This document shows positions 47,178-55,144 of a DNA stretch of 64,000 nt, one piece after another. Below the pieces are notes generated by a model. The model saw only the letters and a program-made list of their open reading frames with translations. It was not told the DNA's origin and did no database searches. Position 1 is the first letter of the stretch. Every line of letters starts with the position of its first letter. The stretch lies in assembly GCF_963678635.1 (NCBI RefSeq), contig NC_087065.1, forward strand, positions 8,457,209 to 8,521,208, given 5' to 3'. This DNA comes from Symsagittifera roscoffensis (taxonomy: Eukaryota; Xenacoelomorpha; Acoela; Convolutidae). Both the position numbers and the translations under genes were made by a program.

Positions 47178-47457
47178 TTAGATTTAGTACTTTTTTCTTA
47201 TCCAGAAAATAACTCCACGATAAGCAATACAGTTGTAAAAAATACACTACGAGTTTTCGTTACTATTAAATTGAAAAAGTCCAATGTCGGTTGTCACTTT
47301 AAAATCACAAGTTAGGATTAAAGATGTTTTAATGGATTTTAAAGTGACATTGGATTTTTTCAGGTTTATAGTAACAAAGAATTGAAGTGTAGTTTTTACA
47401 ACTGTGTTGCTAATTATTGAGTTCTTTTCTGTTTAAGAAAAAGGTACTAAACTTAAG
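47178..47457. repeat. Imperfect inverted repeat (foldback) inside repeat A copy 1
   Basis: The left arm about 47178-47306 (TTAGATTTAGTACTTTTTTC ... GTCACTTTAAAATC) pairs with the right arm about 47335-47457 (GATTTTAAAGTGACATTGGA ... GGTACTAAACTTAA), with a short loop between. Arms differ by substitutions and small gaps. The same structure is at about 51620-51905 in copy 2. Confidence 0.7.
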
Positions 47458-47530
47458 TTGGAATAAAAAGTTTTGTTCTCACTAGAATTCATAGCGAGAA
47501 AAACCAAGGTAATAACTTATGAATTTTTTA

Positions 47531-47820
47531 GGGCAAATTCAAAGTTACTTGAAAAGTTTTTTTGTGTCGCCATCAAAAAATTGCTAGCCGTACAATTGCC
47601 ATGTACGGGAATTGCATGATAAGCATTTTTTTCAAAAAACAAAAACCTCGGTTTTTTCATCACCAGGTTGTTTTATTAGAATCAAACAGCCACAGATATT
47701 AGTTTATATCTTTAATCAACCAGTTTTCGAAAATGTTTGATAGTTGTATGACAAGCATTTTTCCATACATTTGTTATATGCAATTGTATGATAAGCATTT
47801 TCGGTTTATGGAGTTCAACC
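47531..47820 (+). repeat. Dispersed repeat family R, copy 3 (right half)
   Basis: It matches the right part of R copies 1 and 2 from TTGTGTCGCCATCAAAAAA through AATCAAACAGCCACAGA to the edge GGAGTTCAACC. It lies directly before the LINE 5' end and directly after repeat A copy 1. Confidence 0.7.
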
Positions 47821-47897
47821 AGATCAAAACAATTTTTCTCAGTGATTAGTTGCTCTTTTCGCGTCTCGTTTCTTAAATTGTTTTGCGTTTAAAAAAC

Positions 47898-48737
47898 ATG
47901 GCAGATTTAGACCTTTCGAAATCGCTGTCTCAAACTAATTTTGCAAATCCTGATCAAATTAAAGATTTAATGACTGCCCTTATCAATCGCATTGAACAAC
48001 AGGATAATAATATTAATTATTTAAAATCAGAAAACGACCATTTGCTATCTGAAAACTCCCTACTTAAAGACAGGTTACTGAAACTTGAGCGATGTTCCTC
48101 GAAGTTATGTTTAATTTTTCTTGGATTACAAACCGACGGAGACCCTTTAGCTGCTGTTTTGGGTATTATACGAAATGTGCTGAGAGTGAGTATCAAGCAG
48201 GAAGATTTAGCGGCCTGCCACTATCTTCCTAGCAGAAATCAGGTAAAAGCAATCATAATTAAATTCCTGTATCACCATCAAAAGGATTTGGTTTGGCGAA
48301 ATACGAAGGAACTCATGAATCATGATAAAATCAAGCATGTGTACATAGTGGAGCGGCTTACTGAGTGGGATCGTGATGTTGTAAGCTACGCAAAGGACCA
48401 AAAACTGCTGGTAACAACAAACAATTGTCAGCCATCAGTGAAAATTGATGAGAGCTCGGTTCAAGTTAATTCTAAAAATGATGTGGATAAAGTGAATAAT
48501 TGGCATAGCTCATTGGAATATGATAAAAGTGCAAGGAGATCGAGTAGTTTTGTTCCGATTCGGCGAAATGATTGCAAATTTTCTACTGGTACTTTGGATT
48601 TGAATATGGAAACTAATGTATTGGAACCGCAAATAATGGATACTGTTAGAAAGGGAGTACCAAAAAAGAAGTTGAATGCTGATGAAAAATTGGATAAAAT
48701 CTGCACCTTACTGGAGACTGTGATATCGACAAGTTAA
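47898..48737 (+). CDS. LINE ORF1 protein, 279 aa, uninterrupted
   Basis: I take the ATG at 47898 (context AACATGG) rather than the TTG that opens the frame 15 bases earlier. Residues ~20-70 are a leucine-heptad coiled coil (LMTALINRIEQQDNNINYLK, then LLSENSLLKDRLLKLE). Residues ~75-180 contain LCLIFLGLQTDGDPLAAVLG and AIIIKFLYHHQKDLVWRN, which fit the RNA-binding (RRM-like) core of Jockey/CR1/L1-type ORF1 proteins. The rest is a Ser/Asn/Lys-rich tail. ORF1 proteins trimerise, bind the element RNA and act as nucleic-acid chaperones. It is the longest intact frame in the window, so this insertion is relatively young although ORF2 is dead. Confidence 0.8.
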   Translation: MADLDLSKSLSQTNFANPDQIKDLMTALINRIEQQDNNINYLKSENDHLLSENSLLKDRLLKLERCSSKLCLIFLGLQTDGDPLAAVLGIIRNVLRVSIKQEDLAACHYLPSRNQVKAIIIKFLYHHQKDLVWRNTKELMNHDKIKHVYIVERLTEWDRDVVSYAKDQKLLVTTNNCQPSVKIDESSVQVNSKNDVDKVNNWHSSLEYDKSARRSSSFVPIRRNDCKFSTGTLDLNMETNVLEPQIMDTVRKGVPKKKLNADEKLDKICTLLETVISTS

Positions 48738-48828
48738 CCTTCGCCTTCAAAAAGCAACAAACTGAAAACTTTCAGAATATAACGGATGAGGAAACTGAAG
48801 TGAAAAATTCAAACTAAATTAAAACTCT

Positions 48829-49560
48829 TTGTTTCATTTCATTATGGTAGACTTTTTGGGGAGGGAAAAAGGTGGAATACTTGAGAAAGATTTTCTCTTC
48901 TTTCCCAATAAACAATCACTTAGATGCCATCATGATCTATTGAAAGTGGAGTTAGACAGACTAAAAAACGCTCCAGCATTGATAGCTTTATGTGAAACAT
49001 GGCTAACTGATAATGATCCAATAGGACTTTACAGCATTGATGACTATCAGACAATCATAACCAAAAACAGGGTTGGTAAAAAAGAGAAGGGGTATTGCTT
49101 GCTTTGTTAAAAAAAGGGTTTAATGGCTTCTTCAAAAAGCTTTGATAATGATATTGAAAATCTAATGATAACTGTTGAAAATGATCATTCGAAAAAGCAC
49201 TTTTGCGTATTATACAAAGCACCATCAATTAATCAGGAAACTTTTTTCTTGAATTTGAATTCCTTACTTCATGATGTATCTCAGATCAAAGAAGAAATAT
49301 TATTTTGTTGTGATCTGAATGTTGATATCTTGGTAAATTCCTCTTTTTTATTTGACTATAAAAACTTACTCCAATCATTCGGTTTGAAGTTGTTAAGCGA
49401 AGAACCCACTAGAGAAACTACCCATAGCTCATCATCTATCGATCACGTTTTTGAATATGCATCACGAAGTATCAACATTGAAATGCACTATCAGTGATCA
49501 CTACGCCCTGCTGGTTAACACTGATCTAGAAAGGCATTTTGATTTTAATACTCCTAGAAA
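48829..49560 (+). pseudogene. LINE ORF2, APE-type endonuclease domain
   Basis: Three frames are needed. The first has VELDRLKNAPALIALCETWL, where E-T-W-L holds the catalytic Glu. The second has ILFCCDLNVDIL, corresponding to G-D-x-N, and SSSSIDHVFEYASRS. The third has TISDHYALLV, with the S-D-H motif. These are the ordered catalytic motifs of apurinic-like LINE endonucleases, which nick target DNA. Frameshifts lie near 49100 and 49480. All key residues except continuity are preserved. Confidence 0.8.
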
Positions 49561-50468
49561 GTATCGAGATTTCAAATGTTTATTAGAGAAGACTACGGTA
49601 TGTAAACTGTTTTTTCAACTCAATCATCGCTTATCAAAAGGTTTTGAAAACCTGGATACTTTTTCTCTAGAAATAATTGCTAGAATATTGGTAGATACTT
49701 GTAACATTTGTTGTCCTGAAAAAAACTGTCACGCCGAACAAAAAATTGCAGTCTTGGGTAACTCTCGATTTGAAAAAAAAAACAATTTAGGAAACGAGAT
49801 AAACTTCATTTGCTTCTGATTAACAATCCAACCGAAGAGAAAAAATCGAACTATAAAACTCAGTGTGAATTAGTCAATCGGTTGATGCGTGATACCAAGA
49901 GAAAGTACTATGATAGAAAAATCAACTTGCAAAGCAATGCAAAAAGTCTTTTCAACGCTTTTAAAGAATTTTCCGGAAAAATTCTTCGGTTGGTAGTAAA
50001 ATTGATCTTGATGATTTCAACAACTTTGTTGTGCAAGTCGGTCAAAGCCTTGCAACCGATATACCTTGTAATTTTACACCTGCAGACACAGAAGCAAATA
50101 AAAATTCTTTTTTATTTTGTCCAACTGACGAGTCAGAAGTTTCTATTGTTATAGAAAAACTAAAAAAAACGTCAGACGGTCATGATGGCATCAATAATCG
50201 GATGGTAATGTTTTGTGCACCAATAATATTGCTATTTTTAACTTTCTGCTTTAATCAATGCTTTAATGCTAGCGTTTTTCCAGAAATTTGTAAAATTGCA
50301 AAAATACTACCATTTTATAAAACAGGAAAACAAACAGAGCCAAACAGTTTTCGACCCGTAAGTTTGCTAAGTACTTTCAGCAAAATTTTTGAAAAAATAA
50401 TACACATTCGCATGATTAAGTTTATATTAAAATGCAAGCTTTTGGTGCCTGAACAGTTTGGGTATATA
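49561..50468 (+). pseudogene. LINE ORF2, linker and reverse transcriptase N-terminus
   Basis: The linker frame (49810-50154 region) has KKSNYKTQCELVNRLMRDTK and YYDRKINLQSNAKSLFNAFK. The RT start in 50031-50468 has SEVSIVIEKLKKTSDGHDGI, then ICKIAKILPFYKTGKQTEPN, SFRPVSLLSTFSKIFEKII and LLVPEQFGY. These are RT blocks 0 to 2 of LINEs. Motif A and the Y/F-x-D-D box are missing because the sequence stops at about 50468 at the joint with repeat A. Confidence 0.8.
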
Positions 50469-50469
50469 T

Positions 50470-51978
50470 ACACTCGGGGTGGTGTTTTTCATTCACACTA
50501 AATTTCAAAAGTATATTGAAAGTATTTTTAAAATATATTTCTTTATTGGTATCACTATGTGGGTTCGATCCCTGGATCGTCGTGTTCACCGAAGGGTCGC
50601 GCTCACGAGTATATTTTGACTTTACTTTCCCTGTTAAAAGAGTATATACATTGAACTAAGGCAAGATAACTAGTCTTATTACTTCCATTTATGACTCAAA
50701 TTATTATACTTGAAATATGATATTATCAGCCTAAATTCATAGATTGTCCATATGCCATTAACCAAAAACTATTCGAGACCAGTTAATTGGCGAACGTAAC
50801 ATTGGACAGTCTTGTTTGTCTAAAGCCCCAATTTGGTAAAAACAACTTTTAGTTGTTGAGTTTTGTTCGTTTTGTTTGAATAATTTAAATCAGCAATGTT
50901 TTCCTAGGGTCCGGAAAACTTTTGTGAACTTTTTGTTAACCGCCAGAAATATGGATTGCTTCTACGGATATTTTAAATCACGGGAACACTTCAAGGTTTC
51001 GGAGTTTAATTTTTTTTAAATCGTTCAAATTTTTAAAATCGTGCAACTCGTGTATGATTTGCACGAACTTTCTCAAGAACCATTTCGGGATCTCCGAAAC
51101 AAAATTATACCTCTCTCCGCGGTGTCCACAGAGCCAGAAAGGTCTCTTTTTGCGGATGTCGTCAATCGAGGGCTGGAAGTTGTCTATTATCCTTTCGTCC
51201 ACATACGGAAGGTTGAACACTGCAATGTGGTTCGAAAGGCACTTCTTTCAGTATAATTCTATGCCAAGTGATGATTTTTTTCAACCATCAAGTGGGCTAG
51301 TAATTAGCCCCTTGCCAAGCCTTTACGCCCCATGTGAACTGTCCCCCCTCCCCTGCATTAATAAAATAACTCAAGTAGTTGATCCCCTTTTAATAAGTTA
51401 GTTGGAAAATTGGTCCTTTTATCAATCCCCCAACCAGATACGCAAATAAGTTCTGGTGGGTTAAAATTGATTTTACGAGGTTACGTTTAAGGATCAAGGG
51501 TCCATTTACTTGTGTTAATAGCTTTTAGTGCTCGCCTCAAATGAACTATTTATCCTTTTCTTTCGAACTTTTTTGAATTTCTCTTTGATTATTTTTTACT
51601 TTAACTATTTACTTTTTTTTCGAAATTAGATTTAGTACTTTTTTCTTATCCAGAAAATAACTCCACGATAAGCAATACAGTTGTAAAAAATACACTACGA
51701 GTTTTCGTTACGATTAAATTGAAAAAGTCCAATGTCGGTTGTCACTTTAAAATCACAAGTTAGGATTAAAGATGTTTTAATGGATTTTAAAGTGACATTG
51801 GATTTTTTCAAGTTAATAGTATCAAAGAATTGTAATGTAGTTTTTACAACTGTGTTGCTAATTATTGAGTTCTTTTCTGTTTAACAAAAAGGTACTAAAC
51901 TTAAGTTGGAAAAAAAAGCTTTGTTCTCACTAGAATTCATAGCGAGAAAAACCAAGGTAATAACTTATGAATTTTTTA
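50470..51978 (+). repeat. Repeat family A, copy 2 (empty site for the H1 MITE)
   Basis: It begins about ACTCGGGGTGGTGTTTTTC, inside what should be LINE RT, and follows copy 1 to TTATGAATTTTTTAAG. ATTGCTTC occurs once at 50955-50962, where copy 1 carries the MITE between two copies. The foldback lies at about 51620-51905. The overlapping ORFs at 50978-51401 mirror those of copy 1. Confidence 0.75.
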
Positions 51979-51979
51979 A

Positions 51980-52193
51980 GTTTCCTACCCCCCCCCCTTT
52001 GATATTTTCTGAATTTCAATACATGGAAGTCAATTTAAAATGATTTTTATGTTATAATCTGCGTTAAAACATGTGAGCGTGAACAGGTGAACAAATTTTA
52101 ATAGCATTTTTAACATGCAAAATGCCGTGTGAACAGCTTTTGAACAATTTTAGTTTGTAATTTTTCGAGGGGGTGGGAAACTGGAAAAGAGCC
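51980..52193. mobile_element. hAT-like MITE family H2, copy with damaged left end
   Basis: The right end GGGAAACTGGAAAAGAGCC is the family H2 terminus. The interior (CGTGAACAGGTGAACAAATT, ATGCAAAATGCCGTGTGAAC) matches the element at 54480-54942. The left end keeps only AGTTTCCTACCCCCC and has lost GGCTCTTTTCC at the joint with repeat A. Confidence 0.7.
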
Positions 52194-52288
52194 TGAGAGA
52201 GCTCAGAAAATCAATTTGGTCGACCTAAAAAAAGGTCGACAAAATTTTCATCCCCCCCCCCCTCGAGAATTTCCTAGATCCGCGCCTG
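52194..52288 (-). mobile_element. Fragment of hAT-like MITE family H1
   Basis: Read on the minus strand it starts CAGGCGCGGATCTAGGAAAT and contains CTCGAGGGGGGG, GTCGACCTTTTTTTAGGTCG and AAATTGATTTTCTGAGCTCT, all shared with the left part of the element at 46079. It is interrupted on its inner side by the H2 element, so H2 probably inserted into H1 here. Confidence 0.65.
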
Positions 52289-52289
52289 G

Positions 52290-52422
52290 GTGTGCGGACT
52301 GATTAAGCCATGGCAAACATATGTGGTCTTCATATTTACCCTTAAAAAACCAACTGTTAGACCAGAAAATGGATGCCTGTGAGGTGGGGGGGGGGGGGGG
52401 GGGGGGTGTCGAAAAAAGAGCC
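52290..52422. mobile_element. hAT-like MITE, family H2 variant C, partial
   Basis: Its right end is GTCGAAAAAAGAGCC after a run of about 20 G. The interior (GCGGACTGATTAAGCCATGG, TATGTGGTCTTCATATTTAC) matches the copies at 52957-53139 and 54020-54166. The left end is not clear. It ends 12 bp before the stop codon of the minus-strand gene at 52434. Confidence 0.55.
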
Positions 52423-52433
52423 AAAGCAGGTAG

Positions 52434-52676
52434 TCAGAAAACAAAAAAGGTGCCTGTAGATTTGTTGGCATTTTCAAAGTGGCGTCTCTCCTTTGCCTCC
52501 TGTTCGTTAAGAGGGGGAGGATAGAGACGACTGACTGGTTTGCACTCGCACTTGTGGGCCGGATAAACCTGCTGGTGCTTCAACTGGTAACACATGGCTG
52601 TTTTTCCCACACCCAGAGACGTCTGGTCACGTGCTTGTTGGTACAGTGCCGCTTGACAGTGCTGACACGAAGACAT
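52434..52676 (-). CDS. Small cysteine-containing protein, paralogue X2 (probably truncated)
   Basis: I choose the ATG at 52674-52676 (MSSCQHC...) because its paralogue X1 starts MSTCQ. It encodes 80 residues in one exon. An N-terminal part has MSSCQHCQAALYQQARDQTS and MCYQLKHQQ. A HKCECKP motif follows, then VSRLYPPPLNEQEAKERRHF, ENANKST and a short unrelated GTFFVF end. The VSRLxPPPLN...H-x-E-x-x-NKST core is shared with X1, which then continues with an acidic domain absent here. A MITE sits 12 bp beyond the stop, so loss of the 3' end by a rearrangement or insertion is likely. The family is unknown; paired C-x2-C/C-x-C could bind metal, which is inference. Confidence 0.5.
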   Translation of the reverse strand: MSSCQHCQAALYQQARDQTSLGVGKTAMCYQLKHQQVYPAHKCECKPVSRLYPPPLNEQEAKERRHFENANKSTGTFFVF

Positions 52677-52745
52677 TATTACTTTGAGGTCCTTCTCAAA
52701 ACAAACCAAAAATATAGTTTCAAAATTGAATTGTAATAAACAAAA

Positions 52746-52940
52746 TTAGTTCCAATGGTAATCGCTACTAAGTTTCTCAAACAGTTCAAGCGTCTGACTT
52801 CTGAGTTGTGTTTTTGTCGTTAAAATTGACTTCTGAGCGACAGTTGCTTTTTCTGCATGCTTCATGACATGTAGGTTATGTGGTCGGGTTCTAAAGACAG
52901 TCAGACCATTTATTTGACAGGTGTAGGTCAAACACTCTGA
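52746..52940 (-). CDS. Possible terminal exon, C2H2-like peptide
   Basis: From an acceptor-like TATAG or CAG near 52937-52942 the frame reads CLTYTCQINGLTVFRTRPHN, then LHVMKHAEKATVAQKSIL, to TAA, about 62 residues. C-x4-C and H-x2-H-x3-H spacing is loosely like a single zinc finger. It lies 70 bp upstream of X2 on the same strand, with a MITE inserted 9 bp from its edge. Composition is natural but no family is recognised. It could be an exon of X2's original gene or of another. Confidence 0.35.
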   Translation of the reverse strand, partial: SECLTYTCQINGLTVFRTRPHNLHVMKHAEKATVAQKSILTTKTQLRSQTLELFEKLSSDYHWN

Positions 52941-52948
52941 CTATAATT

Positions 52949-53147
52949 GGCAGCGCGGATCTTCCCCCCCCCCCCCACCTCACACGAGCGTCAATTTTAT
53001 GGTGTAACGAGTGGTTTTGCAAGGTTGATTATGAAGACCAAATATGTTTGTCATGTGCTAGTTAGTCTAAATGTCAATTTTAATGACAAACGGACAATGT
53101 GGACAATAATGGGGGGGGGGGGGGGAAGTAAAAAGAGCCGGCAGCGC
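52949..53147. mobile_element. hAT-like MITE, family H2 variant C, with perfect 8-bp TSD
   Basis: The element body is 52957-53139 (GGATCTTCCCCCC ... GGGGAAGTAAAAAGAGCC). GGCAGCGC flanks it on both sides (52949-52956 and 53140-53147). The inverted ends pair as GG(A/C)TCTT...C-tract. The interior is non-coding. The 8-bp duplication supports hAT-type transposition. Confidence 0.8.
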
Positions 53148-53194
53148 CTCATGTTTGATTTTTAACTTAATTTTATTAACGAAAGTCCAACTAA

Positions 53195-53371
53195 AAACTT
53201 TTTTGATATTCTAAACTGTAAAAAACAGTATCAGTGAAAACAAGTGAATAGATTCTTACATAAATTCTTACATAAAAATTGCAGGCTCTTCCCTCCCCCC
53301 TGCAAATTTTTATATTTGAAGTTAATGTTCACTTATATGCACAAACTCCATATGTCTTTTAAGCAAATTTT
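53195..53371. repeat. Local direct duplication, left copy
   Basis: TTTTTTGATATTCTAAACTG, ATAGATTCTTACATAAATTC and GTCTTTTAAGCAAATTTT recur at 53585-53715, the region just 3' of gene X1. A MITE lies between the two copies. The left copy contains an extra CTTCCCTCCCCCCTGCAAAT segment. Confidence 0.65.
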
Positions 53372-53579
53372 GGCTCTTTTCCAGTTTCCCCCTTTCAAAT
53401 TCAGTTTTGCTTATTTAACCTTGTCATAATGCAATGAAATATGGCGTGGTGAACAAATCGACAACTGTGAACAGATTTGTTCTTCATACTTCACATCGTA
53501 ACATCACGAAATTAGCCGTAATAACACGTAAAACAAACATAAAACTCGGTATTTTGAAAGGGGGGACTGGAAAAGAGCC
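53372..53579. mobile_element. hAT-like MITE family H2
   Basis: The ends are GGCTCTTTTCCAGTTTCCCC and GGGGGGACTGGAAAAGAGCC. The interior (GTCATAATGCAATGAAATAT, CGTAATAACACGTAAAACAA) is nearly identical to the element at 54639-54861. The flanking eights (CAAATTTT, AACATTTT) do not match exactly, consistent with the local duplication having replaced one flank. Frames over it are repeat translations. Confidence 0.8.
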
Positions 53580-53707
53580 AACATTTTTTTTTGATATTCT
53601 AAACTGTAAAAAAAAACAAGTGTCAGCGAAAAAAAAAGAATAGATTCTCACATAAATTCTTACATAAAAATGCAATATGCAAACTCCGTACGTCTTTTAA
53701 GCAAATT

Positions 53708-53944
53708 TTAAACTCGGTTACAATTAAAAATAACATTAGCCAAGATAATTGTGCACTTTGTACTTTTGAACGGGTGTGGCTTCTTGACAGGCTTGTTGGC
53801 CATGGTGAACACCTCATCTGACTCATCTATCCACCTATCACTCTCGGAGGGGGGATCGAAGATGGTGCTCTTGTTCCACTCCTCGTAGTGCTTCATCTGG
53901 TCCGCACTCTTCTGGTTCAGAGGGGGAGGCTGCAGTCTACTCAC
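53708..53944 (-). CDS. Gene X1, exon 2
   Basis: The acceptor AACTAACTAG ends at 53945. The frame continues VSRLQPPPLNQKSADQMKHY, EEWNKSTIFDPPSESDRWID, ESDEVFTMANKPVKKPHPFK and a hydrophobic end to the stop at 53708. The phase fits exon 1 at 55085-55144 (CAG joined to GTG). The first part is shared with X2. The D/E-rich middle and basic PVKKPHPFK end are unique to X1. The last ~20 residues may be intron read-through if a donor at AAAAGTACAA is used. A small conserved-looking protein of about 98 residues is inferred. Confidence 0.5.
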   Translation of the reverse strand: MSRLQPPPLNQKSADQMKHYEEWNKSTIFDPPSESDRWIDESDEVFTMANKPVKKPHPFKSTKCTIILANVIFNCNRV

Positions 53945-54019
53945 CTAGTTAGTTAATACTATAATAATAATACCCCCATCTGTGAATTTTCAAATTTTTG
54001 TTCATGTCGTCCGACGATT

Positions 54020-54166
54020 GTTACGAAAATTGCCATGCGGACTATTGCCATGCGGACTAATTAGGCCATGACTAACAATTCGATCTTCATAATAAACCTA
54101 AAGTTTTTAAAATCCCCATTACACCATAAAATTGATGTGTTTATGTGACATGGGGGAAAAAGAGCC
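54020..54166. mobile_element. hAT-like MITE, family H2 variant C, in the X1 intron
   Basis: It ends GACATGGGGGAAAAAGAGCC and shares CGATCTTCATAATAAACCT and ACACCATAAAATTGA with the copy at 52957. A 13-bp GCCATGCGGACTA duplication is at its left side. The left terminus is unclear. Confidence 0.5.
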
Positions 54167-54228
54167 ATCTGCTAGCCTGATGAAGGTTTCTTGGAAATTC
54201 CTTGGCAACCCCCCCCCCACCAAACTTC

Positions 54229-54461
54229 AAAAAATGGGCTCTTTTCCAGTTTCCCACCCCCTTGTTAAATTACAAAATAAAGATGTTCAAAAATTGTTCA
54301 CACGGCAATTTGCATGTTAGAAATGTTGTAGAAATTTGTTCACCTATTCACGCTGACACGTTTTATTGCAGTTTCTAACATGAAAAATCATTTTAAATAG
54401 ACTTTCATATAATGAATTTCAGAAAAAATTAAAGGGGGGGGGACTGGAAAAGCAAAAAATG
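54229..54461. mobile_element. hAT-like MITE family H2 with perfect TSD
   Basis: The body is 54237-54453, with GGCTCTTTTCCAGTTTCCCA at one end and GGGGACTGGAAAAGC at the other (last bases of the right TIR shortened). It is flanked by AAAAAATG on both sides (54229-54236, 54454-54461). It lies inside the X1 intron. Confidence 0.8.
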
Positions 54462-54471
54462 ACCTTCAAAA

Positions 54472-54950
54472 AATTTACCGGCTCTTTTCCAGTCCCCCCC
54501 CCCCCTTTGATCCTTTGATTTTTTCTCAAATTTATTCGATTAGAATCTATTTAAAATGACTATCCACATTAGAAACTGCAATAAAACTTACATGAACAGG
54601 TGAACAAATTTTTACAACGTTTCCTACATGCAAAATTCGGCTCTTTTCCAGTCCCCCCCCCCCACTTTCAAATTCAATACTGAAAAGTCTATTACACATT
54701 GTCATAATGCAATGAAATTTGGCGTGGTGAACAAATCGACAATTTTGAACAGATTTGTTCTTCATACTTTACAGCGTAACATCACGCATTTAGCCGTAAT
54801 AACACGTAAAACAAACATAAAACTCGGTATTTTGAAAGGGGGGGGGAACTGGAAAAGAGCCCAAAATTCCGCGTGAACAATTTTTGAGCAGCTTCATTTA
54901 ATAACTTTACGAGGGGTGGGGGTGGGAAACTGGAAAAGAGCCAATTTACC
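54472..54950. mobile_element. hAT-like MITE family H2 (outer element) with perfect TSD
   Basis: The body is 54480-54942, from GGCTCTTTTCCAGTCCCCC to GGGAAACTGGAAAAGAGCC. AATTTACC is duplicated at 54472-54479 and 54943-54950. A second H2 element sits inside it. Without the insert it is about 230 bp. It is in the X1 intron. Confidence 0.85.
54631..54869. mobile_element. Nested hAT-like MITE (inner element) with perfect TSD
   Basis: The body is 54639-54861, 223 bp, GGCTCTTTTCCAGTCCCCC to GGGAACTGGAAAAGAGCC. CAAAATTC is duplicated at 54631-54638 and 54862-54869. It interrupts the outer element between ATG(CAAAATTC) and CGCGTGAACA, so it transposed later. The interior matches the element at 53372-53579. 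Confidence 0.88.
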
Positions 54951-55084
54951 GAGCCGGTGATATGTTTGAATAGGATTTCAAGGAATTTATTGCTATTTAC
55001 AAGTTAATGAAGAATAAAAATAGCAATTTAATGAAATGAAGTATTCTAAAATTACAAATTGAATGAATAGAGCGAAACAATAAC

Positions 55085-55144
55085 CTGGACGGGCTGGACA
55101 CCGCACTGACAAGGAGTCACTGGAGCGCGTTGGCATGTCGACAT
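55085..55144 (-). CDS. Gene X1, exon 1
   Basis: The ATG at 55142-55144 (context TTGAAATGTCG) encodes MSTCQRAPVTPCQCGVQPVQ, then CAG is followed by GTTATTG as a donor of moderate quality. Twenty codons end in phase 0, which fits exon 2 at 53944. The start parallels X2 (MSSCQ..., with a C-x-C just before VSRL). The intron of about 1.14 kb is filled with three or four MITEs. An upstream promoter is not evident. Confidence 0.45.

Larger units (their letters stand above)
45590..47530 (+). repeat. Repeat family A, copy 1 (carries a hAT-like MITE)
   Basis: Apart from the MITE at 46079-46517 it matches 50470-51978 almost throughout, giving a unit of about 1.5 kb. Landmarks are a tRNA B-box-like GGTTCGATCCC at about 45668, CCGAAGGGTCGCGCTCACGA, TTTGCGGATGTCGTCAATCG and the tail TTCATAGCGAGAAAAACCAA. 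Overlapping plus and minus ORFs (46515-46820, 46578-46784) exist in both copies. Differences between copies change residues freely, so neither looks like a selected gene. Family identity is unknown. Confidence 0.75.
47821..50468 (+). mobile_element. Jockey/CR1-like non-LTR retrotransposon (LINE), 3' truncated
   Basis: It has a short 5' leader, an intact ORF1 (47898-48737) and an ORF2 with endonuclease and the N-terminal part of RT. The sequence switches to repeat A at about 50470, in the middle of the RT. ORF2 has several frameshifts. The ORF1 plus ORF2 layout with an APE-type endonuclease marks a LINE of the Jockey/CR1 group. Confidence 0.85.
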
